64,000 bases of DNA from Fratercula arctica (GCA_947846985.1 CANTUZ010000001.1:5005504-5069503), one strand, 5' to 3'; positions 37,921-52,568 are shown, counted from the stretch's first letter. The notes: generated by a model not told the origin, from the sequence alone. Program-made: numbers and translations.

Positions 37921-38062
37921 CAGCCCCCATCATCAGAGTGCCTGGGCACTTCATAGCTATTAACCTCATAAAACCTCATCAGGTAGGAATCTGCTATTTC
38001 TACTTCACAGAAAGGAAAAAGAGAAGTACAGCAGATTAAAGGACTGACTCAGTTCACTTGTT
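37921..38062 (+). repeat. MIR-like SINE remnant
   Basis: The order GAGTGCCTGGGCACTTCATA, ACCTCATAAAACCTCATCAG, GTAGGAATCTGCTATTTCTA, TTCACAGAAAGG and AAGGACTGACTCAG follows the MIR consensus (GCACTTACTATGTGCC..., CCTCACAACAACCCTATGAG, GTAGG, TTACAGATGAGG, AAGTGACTTG). Family assignment is from memory. A further stretch around 38430-38510 (GCAGGAATTGAGCC) may be a second fragment. Confidence 0.5.
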
Positions 38063-39062
38063 TGGGCATTAAAATGTGATTGTGTGTTAATTCACTTAAC
38101 TTATTCTACGCTCACAGGCTCACAAGCCCCAACAGGCATTTCATGCTCCCCTCCGCCAGCACTTTTTGTGCTAAGCTCAGTACTGGATGCTGCCTGGGAA
38201 TGCCATCCAGGCTGGACCTCTCCATGGACCAGAGCGTTACCCAGGTGCTGCTGAGCAGTTACAGAGCTCAGGGGCTTAGGTGCTCTGAGCACGCACAAGT
38301 TCTCATGTTTAACTACAGGGACGTTTGCAGTTCCAAGCAGAATGAAAACTGTACTGTTCACTCCTCCTCTGCTGGCCCTAAGTGCTTAATCCCAACTCCA
38401 TCTAACAGATGTCTTCATATTACCACTCGCATGAGCTTATACTGGGCATCACTGGTGCAGGCAGGAATTGAGCCAGTGTTTTTTTTCCACTAGATCATTT
38501 GAATTGCTCTACCCTTTGGATATCATAGTAAAGTGCCACATACACTCTCTTAGGAACTGAGAGGCCATTGTTTCCCTGAAAGGACATTGTTTCCCCTCCT
38601 CTCCTTAGGAGGAAGTTGTTGCTTGTAGATCATTATTTACTGCAAGAAAATGAAGGTGAAGAACTCAGCATTGCTTCAGGTATAGTGGGAAAGCTATGAG
38701 CATTTCTTCCAGGCATGCAAAATGCATTTAAAAACACCTGAGAGGACATGTCTTATGAAGGGAACATCTTGCTTCAACGTAACGACAGAACTGGTAGCCT
38801 GGAAGCTACAGCTTTTCTGCACATTATCCATCCCCTTGAGCAAGTGAATCAACCATTCCATGTCACCATTCATTCCTAAATGTTTGCAAAGTGTCTTACA
38901 GTGTCCCAATGTAGAAAATATGATAGAAATTTCTGTAACATAGGTACTGCGTTATCACACAGAGATAAAAGGCCTGCATTAATATGTTAACTTTTGTCTT
39001 TGGCTAATAGATTTTGTCTAAAGCAAAAAGCTTCTTGTGTACATTGATCCCATCATCACATA

Positions 39063-39415
39063 GATCATAGAATAAAAGAATCATAGAATAGTTTAGGTTG
39101 GAAGGGACCTTTAAAGTTCATCTAGTCCAACTCCCCTGCCATGGGCCATTTTGCACTAGATCAGGTTCCTCAAAGCCCATCCAACCTGATCTTGAAGACT
39201 TCCAGGGATGGGGCATCCACAACTTCTCTGGGCAATCTGTTTTAGTGTTTCACCACCTTCATAGCAAAGAATTCCTTATATCAAATCTAAAGCTCCCCTC
39301 TTTTCGTTTAAAACCATCATCCCTTGTCCTGTAACTACAGCCCCTGGAAAAAAGTATCTCTTCACCTTTCTCATAAGCCCCCTTTAAGTATTGAAAGGCT
39401 GTAAGAAGGTCTCCA
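39063..39415 (-). mobile_element. CR1 LINE 3' fragment, old
   Basis: Starts GATCATAGAATAAAAGAATC and carries GGTTGGAAGGGACCTTTAAA. It is more diverged than most copies here (for example TCTTGAAGACTTCCAGGGAT) and extends into the ORF2 C-terminal part. Confidence 0.92.
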
Positions 39416-39739
39416 GTAATGACCCACGAGAATGAGATCTATGCACAGCACGCATACGAAAGCGCAAAAATCTGAGAAACACCGAGAATTATTTGAAGAG
39501 CATTTTGATTACTGAGTGGTTTAAAACTAATTCAGAAAACTGAGTGCAAAAGTTTTGAGCTAATGCTCTATTTGGGGTTTCTGATTTGATGTTTCTAAGC
39601 ACAAAATAAAAGCCTCTAAATATTCCCATCCATAAGGCAAACAGACATCACGCAATTTCTGCTGCAGGTAGGTATTAACCACAAAAGCCTTCCTGAAACC
39701 AGAACGAAGAGTCTGATTTACTGTGGAAATGCACTCTAG

Positions 39740-39783
39740 TAGCAGGTATGTTATTAGGAAATAGCAGGTATGTTATTAGAAAA
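39740..39783 (+). repeat. Tandem duplication, 2 x 22 bp
   Basis: The unit TAGCAGGTATGTTATTAGGA plus AA is followed by a second copy with one change (TTATTAGAAAA). It is a short recent duplication in intron sequence. Confidence 0.88.
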
Positions 39784-42700
39784 AATTAAGTGTTTATCAC
39801 TACTATCTTCCAAATACCAGTAGTGTCTGATTGGCAAGGGGTCGGGTGGAAGATGTCTTCTTCTGCTTGCTCCCCCCAACTGCCATAGTCATGCTAAAAA
39901 GTCAAGCAGTAACAGCAGTGGATGTTTTGGGTCTCTACATCTCAGTGCGATGTGTAAAACTGTTGATGCATACAGTTGTTTAAAGAATTTAGGAGAGGCA
40001 CAAATCAGCCTGGTTCTTTGCTAAATTGATGCAAAGTCCTTTCTTGTAGAAAAAAAAAAAAAAAAGAGAAGACCATAAGCAGGGAAAAACCCTGGAACCA
40101 TGGATGAGAGGCACAATCGTATACTTTGAAGTGTTAATGTTCCTAAAAGCAAAGTGAAGCTGTAAAAATAGTTTGAGATTCCTGATGTTCTCAGTCTCCA
40201 GGTCGATTGAACCCACTGTTGACATTTTCTCTGACTTTTTTTGCTTTCTCCTCTGCTCAGCCAGATGTAAGATGGGGCTCACAAAGAGCAAATGCCCTCC
40301 TAAAAGCCCCCCTGTCCTTCTCCCTCTCCCTCCTCAACATGGCTCTCAGTAGATACTCCGATATTGAAGGCTCCCCATGTATTAAAAGAGCACACTGCAA
40401 TTAACGATCATTAAAGTGTACCCTTTTGTAAAATACCGTGTAGCTTTCACTGCCTAGGAAGCCTCATGACACGCTCTTTGCAGAAGCTTTGGTTGTATTT
40501 CCCATGGCTAATAAAACTCTTTTGTCTGCCTTCTCTTGGAATGGAAACAATACTGAGGGGAAACCCTGCCTGTGTCCTCTCGGGGCTGTTTCGGCACCAA
40601 CAACTTAGATGATACAAAGGCATCTGGGGCTCGTGTTTTGACATCAAATCTTCGGCTTGCACAACGTTTTAATGGTAGCTAAGTGCTAGCAAAAAGTGCC
40701 CTGAAGCTTGCTGAGTGGGTAACAGAATTTTCTGTGGCAGAATAAAGCACTTTATCCTCAGTCCTAAGTCACCTCTGGCCTCCTTGTTGGTGGGGAAGAG
40801 AAGGAAGTCGAACTCCAGTCCTCTCAGGGTCTGGTTACTTTGCCGAGTTCAGCCACGGCAATGCGATGTGGCTATTCATTTGCTGGACGCAGAGTCACTT
40901 TAGCAAAGCAAATTTACAAATACTTTAGCATCAGTGGAGCTATTTAACCATTCAAATAAATCAAAGTTCATATTGGTGGAACCAACTATTCAGGATCATG
41001 ATTCCTTAGGTTTTAACGGATTATCTTGTCCTGCACTGCATTATTCCTACTCCATAGCTGTTTGTGGAGGCCATAAGCAACATTAACTGATGCTATTAAG
41101 CCAAATAAAGAGGAACATTGTTTACAACTTTGTTTTGAAGAGATCCAGGCTTTTTGGTATCTTTGTATTATTGCCACTTGCTTATGACACAGCAAAACAC
41201 CACAGTCAAAATAACTTACTCAGCAGAGTAGAGAACAAAGAAACTGCAACAGCATTTAGAATGAAAAAGGACAAACAAAGATAATAATTCACATGGTCAA
41301 CAAAATGGACATCTCTTGGGACAGGCTGATGGAGCGAAGGAGTTAGCAGAGAGAGGCTGATGATTGTGATAGATCACAGGGAGAAGAAAAGGCGAGACAT
41401 GCTTACTGAAGCATATGAGACCCCCAGAAACCACACCAGTCAGCAAAAAATTGAAAAACACACTGCTGGCCCTTTATTAGCTTGTTGCTTTGCCCACAGC
41501 AGCAAGCTAAGTGTAATAAATAACCAAACCAATCAATTGCGATGCTTGAAATTAAGGCTACGGCTGAAGCCACCAGCTGCTTCAACCGTGTTGTTGAATC
41601 CATTCTCACAGCAGCTCACAGGCGCTGCTGCTGCCTTCTGCCTCTCAGAGCTACGTCCCGCAGGTACGGCTGCTGGCCTGGTGATCCCTCACCTGGGCAC
41701 AGCTCCTAAAGAAGCTAAGGAATGAATAAAATCACAACTGTTCTATGGTTACCAACTGATCTTGCCCCGAACGGTGAACAAAGAGCTTCTCAGAATGGAA
41801 ACTCAACAAAAACACCAAGTTAATCATCACCACCATGAGGCTGGTGCACAGCCTGGATTCACAGCGAGCCCAGGGAGTAAATGGCACGCAGGCAAGATAG
41901 AAAGTCTTTTGGGCTTCTCCTCGGAAAAACCAAGTCAGTCTTTTTACACTAAGAATGCTCCACCTTTTGAATCCGTATTTATCTAAGGATGTCAGTATAT
42001 TTTGCACAAATAACACAGGGGAGTGCACAAGCCTTAGGAAAGCCAGGCTTCTCTGCACAACCGCTCCTCCCTCCTCAGCTCAGCTGAAACAACACTGGGC
42101 TCGACCCAGAGGAGAGTTTGGTTCTACAAGCACTGCTTTCTGCAAGCACCTCACTGCACTGGTGACAGCAAAGCCAAAGCCAACACAAGCCAAAGGACCA
42201 CTCCTGGTAGGGAGAATGGTTTTCCAAAGCTCCCCCCCGGCGCGGCATGGGGCAAAGGAGAACATGGGAAAAGACAGCGTGAGAAGGAAGAGCTGGAACG
42301 ATCAAGGATAAAAATGAGAACGGGGAAGAAAGTGAGAAAAATACGGGACGAGAGAAACTGAGAAAAAGAAGGAGGTTAGGAAAGAGCAAAGGAAAGCTAA
42401 GAAAAAAAGTAAAAGGGGCTTGGAATAGGAAAAACAGCTGGAGCTCAGTCAGCGGTTGAGAAGACATTTATATGGCTTGTTTCTTTGCTCTCCCCTCTTT
42501 TTGTGGAATCAAACATAAGATATGTGGTGGCTGCATTTTCCTCTCTAACCTTCAGGTTCGACAGTCGGACTTACAATAACGCACCCTCTAAAATGAGACC
42601 TGAGGTTCGCTTTTTCTCCTAATTGAAAAAAAGCTGAATTCCACCACTGAATTACTCAGGGCTAATTTTGACTCAAGTAAATGTATTGCTTTCACTCCTG

Positions 42701-45700
42701 TCTCTGAAATAAACTTGACTGTAATTATCTGGATAACTGTCTCTCTCTACACTCAAATTATACGATTTCTGTAAAGTGGGAGAATTGACTGTTGCAGAAT
42801 TAATCATATTTTTGTGACATTCAATGTTATGAAAAGAAGCCTTTCAGCACAAAATAATCACTGGTTTGTCAATCTTCAATAAATCGAGGAAGAGGCACGC
42901 AAGATTAAGGAGAACAGAAACAGTAAAACAAACATTAAAAAAAGAAATCAACCTGTTTGTTTTTCTCTTACAGCTCTGTTCCATTTCAGTGCTGGACGAG
43001 GGTCCTGTGTCCCAGGGTGGCAGGGCATACCAACACAGCAAGGGTCAAGGATTGAAGTGGCTTTATGGCTCTACTGGTGTCAGAAGAGGGTAACAGCAGA
43101 AAGTCTGGGTGCAGTATGTTGTACCCCACCTCCTTGTCTGTAAGATCAAGTCCTGGACCAGACAGATCCAAGCTAGCGTTGATCTAAGGGCGTGGGACAG
43201 TTTGAGTATTGGAGTCATTTAATATCCAAGTACCTAACAGTTTCTCGGGTCTGGAATTGAAATCTATGATCCTGCCCAAAGATCCCAATGGCCTGTAATA
43301 TTGTGAATTCACACCATTTACACATACACAGCGGGTCACTGAGCCAGAGGCTGTGGGGCAAGGAGAGAGGGATTCCTGCACGGCCAGTTCTTGCCTGGAC
43401 TTCTGCAGTTACCTGGTGACCGAAAACTCTGCACAGCACTCCGTGTTTCTAGCATCTAAAATTACTTCCTATGATTAAATACTCTCCTTCCACTGTGTAA
43501 AGCTCTTACTTGAGGAACGAAAAACCTGATTTCTGCTCCTCTGCCTGAACGAACGCGCACACAGCACTCTCCGCAACCCAGCTGGATCAGGGCCGCTGTG
43601 CAGCTAGACATGTAAAATTAATAGGTCACAAAGGAACGGAGCCCAAAAGGCAGCTTGATTACATGTTGTTTAAGTGAAGGCTCTCAGCTTGTGGCTGGGA
43701 GGTCCCATGGCTCTGCTTCCTGGCCTGCTGATTTTATTTGACACAAGACAATAGTTTAGAAATATAAAAAAAAAGGCACAGGGAGGGACATCTAGGGTAA
43801 TGCTCACTATTGTAAATTCCCCATCTGGCCCCCTTCCTGACTGCTCAGTGATCCACCTTCAACGAGAAAAAAGGCTTTGCAAGCCTTCTTCACACGCTGG
43901 GGATAAAGACGCTGTGCCAGGCCGGGCTGCAAGTTCCTCGTGCTGAGAACTGGAGAATCCGTATCCACCCATCCCTGGGTGAAGGGATTAGGATGAAGCA
44001 TTTAAATGATAAAACAGAGAGATAGCTGCACTGTGTTTGTTTGGGGGATTTTTTAGGACCTCAAATGTCCTACAGTAAGAGGTAGGTGCTTTCACAGCCA
44101 GCTCAGTACAGACACAAGCTATGGGATACAGCCACGTTCCTGGGATCCTGCCTGCTGCCTGACCACTCCTTCACGTTCAGAGCTCAAACTACGCAAGTAC
44201 CAGAAGTGGTTCTTCCAGAGATAATTCAGGTTTCTTCCTTCCCTCAATCAGAATCACCACGTGCAAAGCAGAAATTCAAATGATGGAGAGCTTCCTACCT
44301 CTTAAAATTTTGCCATCAGAGTGGGAAGTGCCTCTCAGGAAAGCAAAGCATTGTGGTAATCACCCAAAATCCCGGCTGTAAATGCTTTTACTTGCTTGGA
44401 TTTGACATAACCCAGTTATTCTTTGACCCCTCCTGACTGAAGTGCTGTATCAAAGATTTCCAAGACAGAAGCAGATGGTCTACCAAATAGTATTAGTTGC
44501 TTCTTAGGAGAACACTTCATATTTTAATTTAGTTGCCAATTGCTCTTAATAGGGAAGGAAAAAAGCTTCCAGCAGAAGCATCACATTTCTTTGAAATCTT
44601 CAAGGAAGTGACTAGAAAGGCAGGTTATAAAACGAAGCAGTTAAACTCAATGTTTGTTCAATGCAAAGTCAGCACTTCCTATTCAATGTCTTCCTAATTA
44701 CCCCCAGGGATCAAAGACTTTCAAGTGATTGTCCATTCAGACCACTAATAAATGATCACTGGTCCCTCCAGTGCTACAGCAGCTTGCTGGATGCTTGTAA
44801 TTTTCGGCAGGAAAAGGAAAATGCAGTTTTAAATGGGTATATTTAAATATTTTTATGGGTATTTTTAGGAGGATTTTTTAAAGTGTAAACTTATAGAAAA
44901 AAGAAAAAAAAGATATAAAGGTGGTGTAGCTTATCCAAGGAGCCCTCTGCTTAAATACAATCTGTAATTTCCTTCACCTTCTACATCACTGTGAAAGTAG
45001 AATAGGAATTTGGAAGATTGACCTCAGCAACACTTTGCTGCTATAAGGCAGCTTACTGCGCTGAAGAAGCTCATTTCAGCCCCCACAGCTCTACTAAATT
45101 TGGTGTTACACACGCTCAGGCCTTTCTCAGTAAAATAATATTTTCCCTTCTAGATACCCTTTCTGGCAGAGACCGTGTTACTATAAATATTACTGAGATA
45201 TTTCTTCAAGATCAAAGTCAATTATAAGATGGTCCCACTGTACCTCTAAATGGAGTTTTAATTTGTGTATATCATACCAGAAATAATGGTTTTCCCATTT
45301 GGGTACTCACTTCAATTAGAGAAATGAGGACAGGCAGCCCTACCAGAGGGCCTCCTACCTTGCTTTGCAATTACTAAAATTCTGGGCTAGCCTGTTGTGG
45401 ACACTATAATTTTACAAATGCCATTTCATTACACACATATAAACCGTGAGACCCTAATCAAAAAGGGTGCAATTTACATAGGTAAATCGACAACCTCTCA
45501 CATGCTTCCTTCCTTATTATCTCTGCCAGATATTGTCAGAAAACCTGCTTTCCCAAATTAATACAAGAGGCTGCCTGAAGTCTAAAAAACACAGTTTGCT
45601 GTTTAAAAGTCACCAACGATACCTGTCGTCTTCTATCACCCCAGCACAAGAGAGGTGGGATCAGAGTTTATATCTAGTATCCCATTTTAAGGGTTAAGTT

Positions 45701-46341
45701 CTAAATATTGTTGTAGAATTTGATGCTTAAGCTGGTCTCCCAGATAGCTGTCTGCTCATCTATCCTTCTGAACACGGACACGATTTCATTATAAAGATAA
45801 GTAAATGATTTCAGAGTGCTGCTCGTGACTTAATCCTAAAATCAGCTGAAAACTGCATTAGTGTTATTAGTCACCATGCATGTTCCAATAGCACCAGAGC
45901 CCCAGTTGGGCTGTGCTAGTTGACGTAATAAAAATTAACAAAATGACAATCTCTGAATCCCTTGATGTCCAAAGCACAGGTTTAACTTGAGCTTTGCTTA
46001 GCCTGAGTACATCTAGCAACTTCAAGAGCGTGCTGGAGGTGCTTCACGTTCAGTACAAATTTACACATGTTGGGGATCAGGGCCAGAGGGCTCATCAGCA
46101 TCGTCAAAACTGAGCTCCAAAGCAAAACCCTACCGGCTTGGTGACTTTTTGAAGAGATGTGAAAAAATTTAACCTGCATGTGTTCAGGAGCATCTCATTG
46201 TTTTAAATGCTTTGGACGACAAATACACGGATATGTTTAAAGCAGGTTAAGAATCTTTTCATTTATTTTCTAATTTTTCTTTACATAAACTTGAAAAACA
46301 GGCAGATTGTTCCAACATTTCATTTGGAGAGGGAAAAAATC

Positions 46342-46376
46342 TTTTTTTTTTTTTTTTTCTTCTTTTTTTCCCCCTG
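46342..46376 (+). repeat. T-rich tract
   Basis: T17 followed by CTTCTTTTTTTCCCCC, a pyrimidine tract in the 22-kb intron. Confidence 0.88.
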
Positions 46377-47774
46377 TATAAAAGCTCGGCAAATGGATAC
46401 AAATGTAGAGTCTGGGAAAGCTGATCCAGTGGGTGACACACCACAATTAATGACACTAGAAATATTTTTTTTCTGTCCAGAGACCACGGGCAAAATCCAG
46501 CACGGTACTTTCTGCTACTATAAATCTAAGCAAATGGTTCAGATCAGTGTGAAAAGCTCTCTCAATAACGAAACTTAGCACAACCTGATGATTTGTTCCC
46601 TTGGACTTAGAACTAAATCCAGCACATAGATTGAGGCAAGAGCTGGCAAGTGCAACCCACAGTGTTCTCTTAAAAGGCCCACAGCCATCTTTATGTTTAA
46701 TTACACCTAAAAAAAGCATTTGCTAAAGAAACTCAAAGTTCGCCAAGTCAAGCACTCAAAAGTGAGCAAAGAACAGAATTAAGATTGCTTGTGTGATTTT
46801 AGATCAGCCCCTGTATGCATATGTACTCTGTAATAGCCTTTAATTCCCTCATCACAGGCTATTTTTTTTCCACTGGCCCAACGCTGAGCAGAACAATTGC
46901 ACAGAAATTGCCACTCAGCCCTGGCAACTCCAGCACTGACGCATGTTCAATTGCTTTCTAGGGATGCCATATGTGCAGCTTGGTTGGTAGCAGTAGGAGG
47001 GGGTTGGAAAGGGAAGGAATACACTCAGTGCAGACACTTTTGCCACTGCACTCTAAATAGGTCCCTACCGAGTATGCACGAACTCCGATTTTCTAGTTCT
47101 GTGGCAGCCAACTCTGGGTGGATCAGGGATATGGTAAAGCACACGCTATTGTTTGTTCTTCCTAATAGAAAAGAGGTGTCATGATTCTTCCTTACCTCCA
47201 CGCTTCTGCAATATGAATATAAAATAACAGTAGATCCAACAGTAGCATTTTGCACAAGACCACACCGGCAGTCGTAATCCAGACCCCATCTCTCGCTGGT
47301 TCCCTTGAGAGCACTTAGGCCATGATCATTTTGTCTCATTGTTAAATACGCATTTATCAAAGTTCTTGCTCTGGGACATAGTACACTGCCTTGTTCCATC
47401 ATCCCCAAAGACTCCTTTGATAGTAGTGAATTAAACAGTACAAAGCAAAGGAACTTGACAGTCTATAACACTAGTTTGTTAGAAAGGAACTGACAATGAT
47501 TTTGGCCCTGGTCAGCCAACACCTTCTGAATTCCTGTGCACAGTTCAGCTAGCAAGGATGAGAGCTCATTCTCAATAGACAGTTTGGGTGTGACCATCCG
47601 TAAGAGTTATACAAATGCACCCATTCTGGACCGTCTGGATGCCCAGAATGGTCCCACATCCATGTTTCACAACCTGGAGTAGCCCATGATCCAGCTTAAC
47701 GGGAGAAGGTACACTAACACAAATGAACTCTTACTGACCAGTGTTTGGAATATCATTATGCTTAGATTGTGGGA

Positions 47775-47799
47775 TTTTTTTTTTTTTTTTTTTTTTTTT
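47775..47799 (+). repeat. T25 homopolymer
   Basis: A run of 25 T; no flanking element recognised. Confidence 0.93.
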
Positions 47800-50501
47800 C
47801 ACCAAAAGCATCAGGAAGCACTTTTGATGCTTGATTTCATTATAATTTCTGCCATAATTAAACAAGATTCTGCTCCACTGATAGTCCAATTAGAGTTTCT
47901 TTTGAAATACTTAGTGTAAGCATAGCCATCATCTCTGCTAACTGCCTTGCTCTGCTTTGCTTTTTAAAGAGTCTCTTTGCATAATGAAGTGCTGCTACAG
48001 TTGTCCGAGTCAAGCAAGGTGCGATGTTGCTGCTGGGTTATGCGCTACCATATTTGAAAACAGCTAACATATGCTGTTCTCATCATCTTTCTAGGCAAAA
48101 GCTTCTGACTGCAATAAGGACAGGCTTGGAAGTTCAGGTACAATAAAATCAAATCAAGTGGAAGACAGGAAAAGCTGGCGATGGTGGGAGAGTTTATTAG
48201 TTTTTCACTTAAACACAGAGATTCAACAACCTCTAAATACCTATTTATTGAGCATCAGATTCTGATATCTCACAGCGAACTGCACAAGTGGTTCTTTTGA
48301 AGTGTTTTAAGTTTCAGCATAAACAGTGGTAGTGAAATCTTGTCGCAGAGGGAAACAGTGGATTGGACTTTTTGTTCTTTATTTTACAGGTCATCTGGTA
48401 TCTTCCCTAGGCAGTATACTTAACACCACCACTTCACTTAACGCTATAAAGATGTATATCTACCACATAGTTCAACTTTAACTACAGGTAAAAATGCTTA
48501 GCGAATGCATCGCTGCACATATCCAATAGAAATGTATGACCCGGCTGCAAATCAGGCGTTGAAGCCATCTTCTAATTTATGCTAGAAAAGGACGGGAGAG
48601 AAACACTAAAGTATAACTGGGGAATATTTTTCGCTGCCAGTGACATCCCTAACCGAGCTTACTCTTACAACCAGCTACCCACAAGCATGTATGGTATTAA
48701 AAAACACTGAAAGAAAGCCCATTACAGGAAACATTTCTTTCTGTCTCAACTGCAATTAAATTATGTTATTTCACGCTAATTAGTATGAAATAAAACAACA
48801 CGGACTCGAGGAGAACTCTTTCCAGTAGGTATCAAGATCTGTAAAATTGATTCCTTTTCAGCGTCTGTGTGCAAAGGTCAATCTAAGCCGTGAAATGAAG
48901 ATTATAGCAGCACATCTGTGTCACTGTCATAAAGGCAAGGGCAGCACTTTCGGTGTGAGAATGCTGTTATTTTCTTTTCTGGGGGCTTATAACAACTATA
49001 AAAACTCACTAAAAGCAACTGATAAAAACTTATAAAGCTGAGAGCCCTTATCTTACCATTTAGTAAACAGGTGAAATTCAACTCATTCCTCCTTGTATTA
49101 AAGATTCTTAAATTTAAGAAAGGATCAGGCATCTAAAGGGCTAAATTGTGATGTAATGTGAGTGACGTGTGGTTTCGGGGCGCGCTGATGCAAACTCCAA
49201 GATCAGCTGGAGGCCTCTGGATATACAGCCTCGACCTGCTTTCGACCAGTTAAGGCACCAGTCGTATTGGTGGTCTGCTTCTAAATGGACGTCATTCTTC
49301 CAGAGATCCCACAATGATGAAAGAGGATAAGGCTTGGACAAAAGGAGCTCTTCATTCAGTGTCAAAATAAAACAATAAGCAGAAATAAAAAAAAAAATAT
49401 ATACATAAAACCGAAGACCAATAGGGAAACAGAGAGTAATCTATATAAGACCATGCATAGATAAAGGAAGCTGAAGACATGAAGAAAAAAAATGCATGGC
49501 TTGAAAAAAACAAAGCACAATAGAACATTTTTAAAGGGCATTGAAAGCTAGTAAACTGAGCAACAATACAGCTATTTACTTGATGGAGATGGGGAAATTG
49601 TTAATAATGTTATAGTAAAGTCTAAAGTGTTCAGTAAGAATTTTTGTTCTCGTTTTTGAAAATAACTATTGTAATGCAATTATTTCACAGGAAATAAGCT
49701 TTTTTCCAGCCCATTAATAACCAAGAATTATATTAAACTACATCTATTCAAGGACAAACATTTTCAAATCTGCAGGCTCATTTAACGTGTACCCAGTAAA
49801 TGAGACGAGCTAGAAGAAGAGGAATCTCACTCACCGATTAATACTGAACCAGCTACCAAGAGATTAGAAGAGGGTTAGTGATGTACAAATATTTAAGAAG
49901 GGAAGAAAAGAGGATGCAAGTCACTTAGTTCGGGCAGTCTGGCATCTATTACAGATAAAACAATGGAAAAAATAACACAGAATTCAACTGCCAACAAACA
50001 AAGAAGGTGAATGTGTGGTAACGCAGGCCAACCATTGCTTTTCTGAAAAATAGATCTTAAGAAATAAACGGTTACTCATTTTTTGACAAGATTACAGTTT
50101 AGGGAGACATATGATTTAATTTGGTATGACTTTTGATTAAAGAAACAAGCTCTTTCCAATGGCAAAAAGCAACGTATATGCGTGCTTAAAAATTAACTTA
50201 AAGACCTTAAAATCATCCTCACTGGTGAATAACCATCAAATGTTAAAATTTCTTGTGAAATTCAACGTTTTATAGTCAGTCTGAAATTATCCACCATTTA
50301 CATCAATGTTACATAAGTAAATATAAAAACATGGATGACTAAATATGCAGATGACTCAAAGACTATACAAGTGACAAATACAATGATGAGGACGGAACAG
50401 ATAAGTAGAAGAGCTGGACAGCTACTAAAGTTGAATGATTCAAACAAAACGTGCTTCATTTTCAAACCAAATGCATCAAAGACCAGACAATGGATCTCAA
50501 G

Positions 50502-50917
50502 TTCATGGACTCATGGAATAGTTTGGGTTGGAAGGGACTTTTAAAAGCCACCTAGTCCAACCCCCCTGCACTGAGCAGGGACGTCTTCAAGTAGATCAGG
50601 TTGCTCAGAGTCCCATCCAACCTGGCCTGGGATGTTTCCAGGGATGGGGCCTCCACCACCTCTCTGGGCAACCTGGGCCAGTGTCTCACCACCCTCAGCG
50701 TAAAAAACTCTTCCTTCTATCTAGTCTAAATCTCCCCTCTTTTAGTTTAAAGCCATTACCCCTTGTCCTATTGCAACAGGTCCTGCTAAAAAGTCTGTCC
50801 CCATCTTTCCTGTAGGCCCTGTTTAAGTACTGGAAGGCCGCTATAAGGTCTCCCTGGAGCCTTCTCTTCTCCAAGCTGAACCCCCCCAACTCTGTCAGCC
50901 TGTCCTCACAGCAGAGA
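50502..50917 (-). mobile_element. CR1 LINE 3' fragment
   Basis: Starts TCATGGACTCATGGAATAGT and contains GAAGGGACTTTTAAAAGCCA. Its minus strand reads [15 protein letters not shown], the CR1 ORF2 C-terminal region. 5'-truncated. Confidence 0.94.
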
Positions 50918-52018
50918 TGTCCGTGGAAGGGAACTAGAAAGCAGAGACTGAAAATGACTTAAGGACTAAGCACAAAAATCCTAATGTAATTTCTATGGCC
51001 AAAAAGAGCTAACGAGATCCTTACATGTGTAAGTTGGTAATGGTAGAGAAAATATCTGGAGTTTATGAGCCTTCAGTGTCCTAAGAGGTCAGTCTACATT
51101 ATCTGACAGTGTTTATGGCTTTTAACACTGAAAATTAAGACAAAGATTTAAATAAAAATTATGGGAATCTTTCTACTTCTTCTGTTTTCCAATAAACACC
51201 AAATTAGTTCCTAAAAGACGCAGTACTTGACCAGGCTCTTTATCAGTGTAGACCTTGAAGAAGTGTTAACCTCTTTGCCACTGAGTTTCAGAACATGTTG
51301 CTATCAAATAGAATACCTAAATTTTAATACTTCCCAGTTTACCCACACTGGGCAACTCTAACAAAATTAGTGGGTTTATATTATCTTCTACTATCTTTTT
51401 CCAGTAATATTTTCTGTCAGTGTCTCTCTTTCAATAGTGTATACGCCATCGTATATTTCTCCTACCCTAACACTTTTAATGTCAGGTTACAGATCTTATT
51501 TAGGTCGAAACCGTGAATGTTCTTTAATGGAGTTTCCATGGTGAGTTTTTTAGCACCCACCTGAATGAATTGATCTTCACAAGAATAGTTGTAAAGTGGG
51601 ATCTTGTACCTTTATCACCTTTATTTTAAAGCTGTGGTTAAATCACTTGTACTTCCTTTATTCTAAACTATAAAGCTAACAGTAGCTGCTATCCAAACAT
51701 ACAATACAAAATCCAAATCAAAAAAGATGCAGACAATCCTCTAATAATACAAACAGCTCTTCCTGACTTTGCAGATAATGGAAAACAAGATCTGAGTTAC
51801 AATTCTTACCTAAAGCTGCAACTAAAGACAACAAAACTGGGGGAAATATAGGACCAAATACAGCTTGTCTTGGTTTTAATTTTGTGTCTTTCTCATCTCT
51901 CTGACAATTATTTATGTACAGGTACAGTGCTAACAACCAAATGCCATTTCTTGGTCATGTCAGGCGAAATCTATACATAACAATCCTTAATGTAGCTCTC
52001 CTGAGCTGTACTTTGGGG

Positions 52019-52240
52019 ATCTATCTAAACACGAGGAGAAGCTTCTTTCCTGTGAGGGTGGCAGAGCCCTGGCACAGGCTGCCCAGAGAGGTGGTGGAGT
52101 CTCCGTCTCTGGAGACATTCCAAACTCGCCTGGACGCGTTCCTGTGCCACCTGCTCTGGGTGACCCTGTTCTGGCAGGGGGTGGGCTGAGATGATCTCCA
52201 GAGGTCCCTCAGAACCCCTGTCATTCTGCGATTCTGTGAT
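52019..52240 (+). mobile_element. CR1 LINE 3' fragment
   Basis: Carries CACGAGGAGAAGCTTCTTTC, CCTGGCACAGGCTGCCCAGA and the end ATTCTGCGATTCTGTGAT. It is very similar to the 18303 copy, the same subfamily, and antisense to TENM4. Confidence 0.95.
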
Positions 52241-52535
52241 CTGTCTGTGTTTTATACACCACCGTGTGTCCGTGCACGGGGAGAGGAAGAAGGGGGAATG
52301 TCAGTAAAGTCACCGGGGCTGAAACATTTGAACGATTCACTAATTCTTTCTGAATCTGACCGGGGAAAGTTTCTTTTGCCAGATTCCCGCAGGCAGCTTT
52401 CCTGAGCTCAGCGTCACTCCACCAGCCTCTTGTAAACTTTACAGGCAACAGCTGCCCACACTCGTTCCTTAACAAGAGTGAAGTGTGACTGAGACTAACA
52501 CAAAGCCCTGTGATCTTCCCATCCCTCTGCTATGG

Positions 52536-52568
<33 letters not shown>

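Noticed and set aside
41360..41725. Plus-strand open frame of 121 codons
   Set aside because: No recognisable domain, no splice sites fitting a gene on this strand, and ordinary intron composition.
42075..42467. Minus-strand open frame rich in Phe, Leu and Ser
   Set aside because: It is the complement of a purine-rich stretch (GAAAAAGAAGG type), which gives an open low-complexity frame by composition alone.
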